From Streptomyces nitrosporeus (lineage in GTDB: Bacteria; Actinomycetota; Actinomycetes; Streptomycetales; Streptomycetaceae), in NCBI RefSeq assembly GCF_008704555.1, contig NZ_CP023702.1, positions 6,610,001 through 6,674,000 on the forward strand: a stretch of DNA of 64,000 bases. The letters run 5' to 3'. Every line of letters starts with the position of its first letter. The first letter of the stretch is position 1. A model generated the notes under the pieces. That model worked only from the letters and a program-made list of their open reading frames with translations. It did not search any database and had not been told where the DNA came from. Positions 63,657-64,000 of the stretch are shown here, piece after piece. The translations under genes and the position numbers were made by a program.

Positions 63657-64000
63657 TCACTCGCCCGACAGCACCGCCTGCGCCGCCAGCCGCGCCTCCT
63701 CGGCGGAATCCACCGCGCGCGCGGCCGAAGCGGCACGCTCGCACTGCGCGAACGTGTGCTTCGCCAGCGTCGCGCGCACATAGGGGATGGACGCCGCTCC
63801 CATCGACAGCGAGGTGACCCCCAGCCCGGTCAGCACACAGGCCAGCAGAGGATCCGCCGCGGCCTCGCCGCAGACGCCGCAGCTCTTGCCCTCCGCGGCG
63901 GCGGCCTCGGCCGACAGCGCCACCAGATCCAGCAGGGCCGGCTGCCACGGGTCCTGCAACCGGGACACCGCACCGACCTGGCGGTCGGCGGCGAAGGTGT
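63657..64000 (-). CDS. ptsI: Phosphoenolpyruvate-protein phosphotransferase (PTS enzyme I), C-terminal part
   Basis: The last about 114 residues of enzyme I, which takes phosphate from PEP and passes it to HPr in the sugar phosphotransferase system. The segment reads TFAADRQVGAVSRLQDPWQPALLDLVALSAEAAAAEGKSCGVCGEAAADPLLACVLTGLGVTSLSMGAASIPYVRATLAKH. GVCGE holds the conserved active-site-region Cys, as in E. coli Cys502. The 5' part lies beyond the right edge. Confidence 0.95.
   Translation of the reverse strand, partial: TFAADRQVGAVSRLQDPWQPALLDLVALSAEAAAAEGKSCGVCGEAAADPLLACVLTGLGVTSLSMGAASIPYVRATLAKHTFAQCERAASAARAVDSAEEARLAAQAVLSGE

Overview
The window is very GC-rich, with almost every codon ending in G or C. 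It carries families typical of Streptomyces: RbpA, FxsA, a conservon, a small SARP regulator, and rare TTA codons. All labels rest on reading the sequence and on remembered families. No database search was run.

The window has two parts. Positions 1 to about 22.5 kb look like an accessory biosynthetic locus. A leftward run from 8022 to the left edge encodes a HAD phosphatase, a transaldolase, a sulfotransferase, an SDR oxidoreductase, an unassigned Rossmann-fold protein, a glycine/sarcosine-type N-methyltransferase, an MFS transporter, CysC and CysD. A rightward run from 8381 encodes a SARP activator with a TTA codon, a second MFS transporter, MetK, MetF, adenosine kinase and a second transaldolase-like protein. 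A leftward pair then encodes a methyltransferase (also with a TTA codon) and a fused aminodeoxychorismate synthase. A PucR-type regulator and a transposase-like protein that has lost a catalytic Asp close this part. Together the genes supply activated sulfate, regenerate SAM, methylate, sulfate and build a sugar-like carbon skeleton. There is no PKS, NRPS or terpene synthase, and I cannot name the product.

Positions from about 23.5 to 64 kb look like conserved chromosome. The order is a SCO1431-type small membrane protein, an acyl-CoA dehydrogenase, an Lrp regulator, an amidohydrolase, Ppm1, FxsA, RbpA with a good SigR promoter, a UMF1-type transporter, a glycerophosphodiester phosphodiesterase, a YczE/MocR divergent pair, an FtsK-like ATPase, ankyrin and HEAT-repeat proteins and a fused hydantoinase/oxoprolinase. 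After these come a three-gene SMC-like operon, a conservon, a VanX-like dipeptidase, a NUDIX protein, a GH31 glycosidase, acetoacetyl-CoA synthetase and the end of ptsI. From memory this follows the S. coelicolor SCO1391-SCO1431 order read backwards.

The points most worth checking are the orphan SAM/PAPS-dependent cluster, its two transaldolase homologues with different substituted catalytic residues, and the kleisin/KITE/SMC operon at 43.4-50.8 kb. That operon resembles Wadjet/Mks but has no adjacent JetD nuclease.
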